This document shows, in pieces, positions 61,236 to 64,000 of a DNA stretch of 64,000 bases. Source of the stretch: Nissolia schottii (lineage: Eukaryota > Streptophyta > Magnoliopsida > Fabales > Fabaceae); the NCBI GenBank assembly GCA_003254905.1, contig QANU01015964.1, positions 778,713-842,712 on the forward strand. Direction: 5' to 3'. The translations under genes and the position numbers were made by a program. The notes beneath the pieces are model-generated. The model was not told the origin of the DNA and did no database searches. It saw only the letters and a list, made by a program, of their open reading frames with translations. Position 1 is the first letter of the stretch. Each line of letters starts with the position of its first letter.

Positions 61236-63489
61236 ATGGGCTGTTTCCACTCAAAAGCATCGGCACAAGTTTCTGGGCAGGATGACCCTGAACTTCTTGC
61301 ATCACAGACAGTTTGTAAGTTTTATATATTTTTGTTTCTTTCTATAATGCTGTAATTAATTCTTGCACAATTATGACATTGCTATCTATCTTTAGTCTAC
61401 ATTGTTCTATTTCACATTCTAATGGTCTTATGGTAGCTTTTGTAGTTTAAACTTGTGATAATTTAATTTTTTTCTTTTAAATTTTGCAGTTAGCGTTAGC
61501 GAGGTGGAAGCACTGTTTGAGCTTTTTAAGAGCATCAGCAGGTCTGTCATTGATGATGGACTAATAAGCAAGGTACCATAAAGAAGGATGAAAAAAATGC
61601 TTTATCTGCAACTAGTTTATGATGATGATTTTAGTTTTAGTTAATTATTTCTATCTTCCCTTTGTTCCCCTGTTAGGAACTTTGTTTTAGCTGTGATTAG
61701 AGCTGATTCGGCTACCATTTAGGCGTTTTGGACGTTTGCGTTGTTTGCATTGAGTTCTTAGCTTACGTTGTGATTGTGAGCTTTCTTTGTTTGCAGGAAG
61801 AATTTCAATTGGCAATTTTCAACTGCAAGGACAAGGAGAGTCTCTTTTCAAGCCGGGTACTGTACATATAGTGCATCCTTTTTTGCTTTTCTAGTAACTA
61901 TCCCATAATAGATGATGTAACTATAAGGTAACGTTTGTTTCTTGTCACGAGATAGAAATGACGTTGTCAGAGGGGCAGAAAGGACAAAAACATATCTTTT
62001 GTGTACCTCTTTTTTGAAAGTACAAAAATTAATTTGAAAATTATCTTGAGACAGTAACAATTTTAAGTTTTTTGTCTTTGTCCCCGTTTTCCAAACATAT
62101 TTTTGTCCCTAATGTTTCCGTCTTGTCTCGAGATAGGAACCAAACGCTTCCTCATTTATTGTGAACCAATTAACATGTTTTGTGTGGTAAACATTAAGTA
62201 GAAGCACTTTTCTATTGGCTGGAAGTGTTTATTGATATCAGAATTTTGGTGAGCAGATCTTTGATCTATTTGATGTGAAGAGGAAGGGAGTCATTGACTT
62301 TGGTGACTTCGTTAGAGCACTCAATGTCTTCCACCCAGATGCACCTCAGCAAGTCAAGATTGATTGTAAGATAAACATTAAATAATTAGTTCTAATTCAT
62401 TGTTTGTGGGTTAATTATCCTTAAATTCCATATTACTGTGATGTGCTGATATAATTGGTTTTGGAATTTTTCTTCCAGTTTCATTTAGGCTCTATGATTT
62501 GGACAGCACTGGCTTTATAGAGCGCCATGAGGTATATAAGAGATGCTGATTGCTTGCTCATATTGGATGCAATCAAATTAAATACAACGGTCTAATTAAC
62601 AATGGATATCCCTTTGTTATGATTTGATAATTGCAACATATGTAGTCGTGTTTCTTTGTGGCATTCGGTATATCCATAATCAGAACTCAGAAGTTCATTT
62701 TGCTTTACTTTTGGGGTGATTTCTGACAGGTGAAGGAAATGATAATTGCACTTCTCAGTGAATCTGAAATGAAATTATCGGATGAAATGATAGAAGTAAT
62801 TCTTAACAAGGTGAGCTATGCTCCTAAAAACATTGTACAAAACAGAATGCTAGATTAAAAATTTAATGAGTTATGTTGATATTGATGTTGCATTGTCTCT
62901 CTTCATTACATGAATTGTGACAAAAATAAAAGGCAGCTTACTATTTTATTTTTGTGCCTAGACTTTCTTGGCTGCTGACCCGAACCAAGATGGGAAAATA
63001 GACCAGTCTGAATGGAAGAACTTTGTTTCCAAAAATCCATCACTGCTGAAAATCATGACACTACCCTACCTAAAGTACGTGTTAATTGTAGATTATGTTA
63101 TTTAGATATGGTGTTCTAACATATTTTTACTAATAACCTTTGGACAATTACATTCACAAAGTTTTGAGGTTCACCATGAACCCCACATCTTTGTTTGTGT
63201 GTGTGGTGGTTGTCCACTTGTTGTTAAATTGAGTTGCACGTGACTTCTTACCTACATTTATTCAAAATTATATTAAAGAGTTCCTGTACACTTTCCTTTT
63301 TTTTACTATTTTTTCTTTCAACTAAAATCACCGGGGTGTCCCCATTGTGTTGATTTTGACGTAGGTAAATATTTAAATCAGTTTCATTGAGATGTTCTAA
63401 CTACAATATAATTCATCCGTTGTGATACGTGCAGGGACATAACTACTACTTTCCCAAGTTTCGTATTTAACTCGAAGGTTGATGACTGA
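61236..63489 (+). CDS. CBL1: Calcineurin B-like calcium sensor (CBL1/CBL9 type)
   Basis: Eight exons (61,236-61,314; 61,490-61,572; 61,797-61,856; 62,257-62,365; 62,479-62,531; 62,730-62,810; 62,962-63,074; 63,435-63,489) give 210 residues. MGCFHSK at the start supplies Gly2 for N-myristoylation and Cys3 for palmitoylation, placing the protein at the plasma membrane. There are four EF hands: a non-canonical first loop (about 41-55), [12 protein letters not shown] (80-91), [12 protein letters not shown] (117-128) and [12 protein letters not shown] (161-172). The C-terminal FPSF motif (199-202) is the site where partner CIPK kinases phosphorylate Ser201. Arabidopsis CBL1 and CBL9 recruit CIPK23 to AKT1 and nitrate transporters and relay stress calcium signals. 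A 5' leader intron is likely (GT at 60,544, AG ending 61,158), judged by the abrupt GC-rich sequence after it. CBL1 and CBL9 cannot be told apart here. Confidence 0.95.
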
Positions 63490-63787
63490 CGTTGCTGCCT
63501 GAGAGCATATAGTTTTGGTTGCGCAATTGCTGATAAAATCGGAAATTTCTTTCATTTATTTAGTTAGGTTATCTCAGTAAATTATCATTCATATTCATTG
63601 AAGTTTTCTAGTCAGCTTTCATGTTATTGCTGATTATTGTAAAACCGTGCTTAGTGTTTTTATAAGCTTGACATCATTAGAGGATGGATCATCTGGCTCT
63701 AACCTTGTCATGCCTTTATCTTCATCATTCATATTTTACCTTTTTAATTTTTCATTTTCATTTTCATTTTCATTTTCAAGGTAAATA
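63490..63787. other. CBL 3' flank
   Basis: The 3' untranslated region and flank include a TTTTCA microsatellite-like run near 63,750-63,778. Nothing else is seen. Confidence 0.6.
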
Positions 63788-64000
63788 AAATAACAAAAAT
63801 GATGTACACTCAATTTTATACACCCATACATACATCATTAATAATGCACAAACTTTACTCTCATGAGTGCACAAACATTACAAACTTATAAATGATATTC
63901 TCAATTATACTTAATTAAGTGCACAAATATTACAGACATTAAAATACAAACTTTATGTATATAAGTATAGGGTGTATGTATGGTGTATATTTTTTGGTGT
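63788..64000 (+). mobile_element. MITE, copy 2 (runs to the window edge)
   Basis: It aligns with the reverse complement of 35,636-35,854 over its whole length. It ends TTTTTTGGTGT at the last base, so only the final few terminal bases lie outside. It shares CACAAACTTTA and GTGCACAAACATTACAAACT words. It has no coding frame. Confidence 0.65.

Overview
This is plant nuclear DNA: AT-rich, intron-bearing genes with GT-AG (one GC-AG) splice sites, separated by transposon-rich intergenic DNA. The proteins look like legume versions, most likely soybean (Glycine) or a close relative; that species call is inference from remembered protein families. One 806-base N run (12,787-13,592) and a single N near 43,832 show it comes from a draft-style assembly.

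I could assemble seven complete genes and one gene cut by the left edge, each splicing into a single clean frame. Left to right: the first exon of an expansin-like B gene (253-391, minus); the light-harvesting-like protein LIL3 (8,397-9,475, plus); a cationic amino acid transporter of the CAT6/7 kind (17,131-20,136, plus); the XPF-type repair endonuclease UVH1 (21,378-26,007, minus); a short JAZ/TIFY jasmonate repressor (30,110-31,350, plus); a membrane-anchored protein joining a PAN/apple-like Cys-rich stretch to a divergent cyclophilin domain (31,832-35,142, minus); an SnRK2 kinase (46,107-48,836, minus); and a CBL1/CBL9-type calcium sensor (61,236-63,489, plus). They do not form one pathway. 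SnRK2, CBL and JAZ are all stress or hormone signalling parts, while LIL3 and UVH1 are housekeeping. LIL3 and CBL1/9 genes are neighbours twice in Arabidopsis, so the window looks like an old syntenic block spread apart by insertions.

Between the genes lie fossils and small repeats. Two broken copies of a cytosolic triosephosphate isomerase gene (about 37.6-38.1 and 41.3-43.2 kb) sit among local duplications. From 51 to 59.8 kb is a nest: a broken endogenous pararetrovirus (Caulimoviridae-like) abuts a decayed hAT DNA transposon, and that hAT carries a solo LTR with a clean 5-bp target duplication. Three decayed LINE 3' ends carry RNase H remnants (about 6.7-7.1, 26.3-26.8 and 27.8-28.2 kb). 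Several MITE-like elements were delimited, two of them with clear target-site duplications (20.5 and 36.5 kb). I found no CRISPR array, no convincing tRNA or rRNA gene, and no clear sign of a wholly new biological system. The most unusual points are the N-terminally short JAZ gene, the PAN-cyclophilin fusion and the nested or duplicated structures at 36-46 and 51-60 kb.
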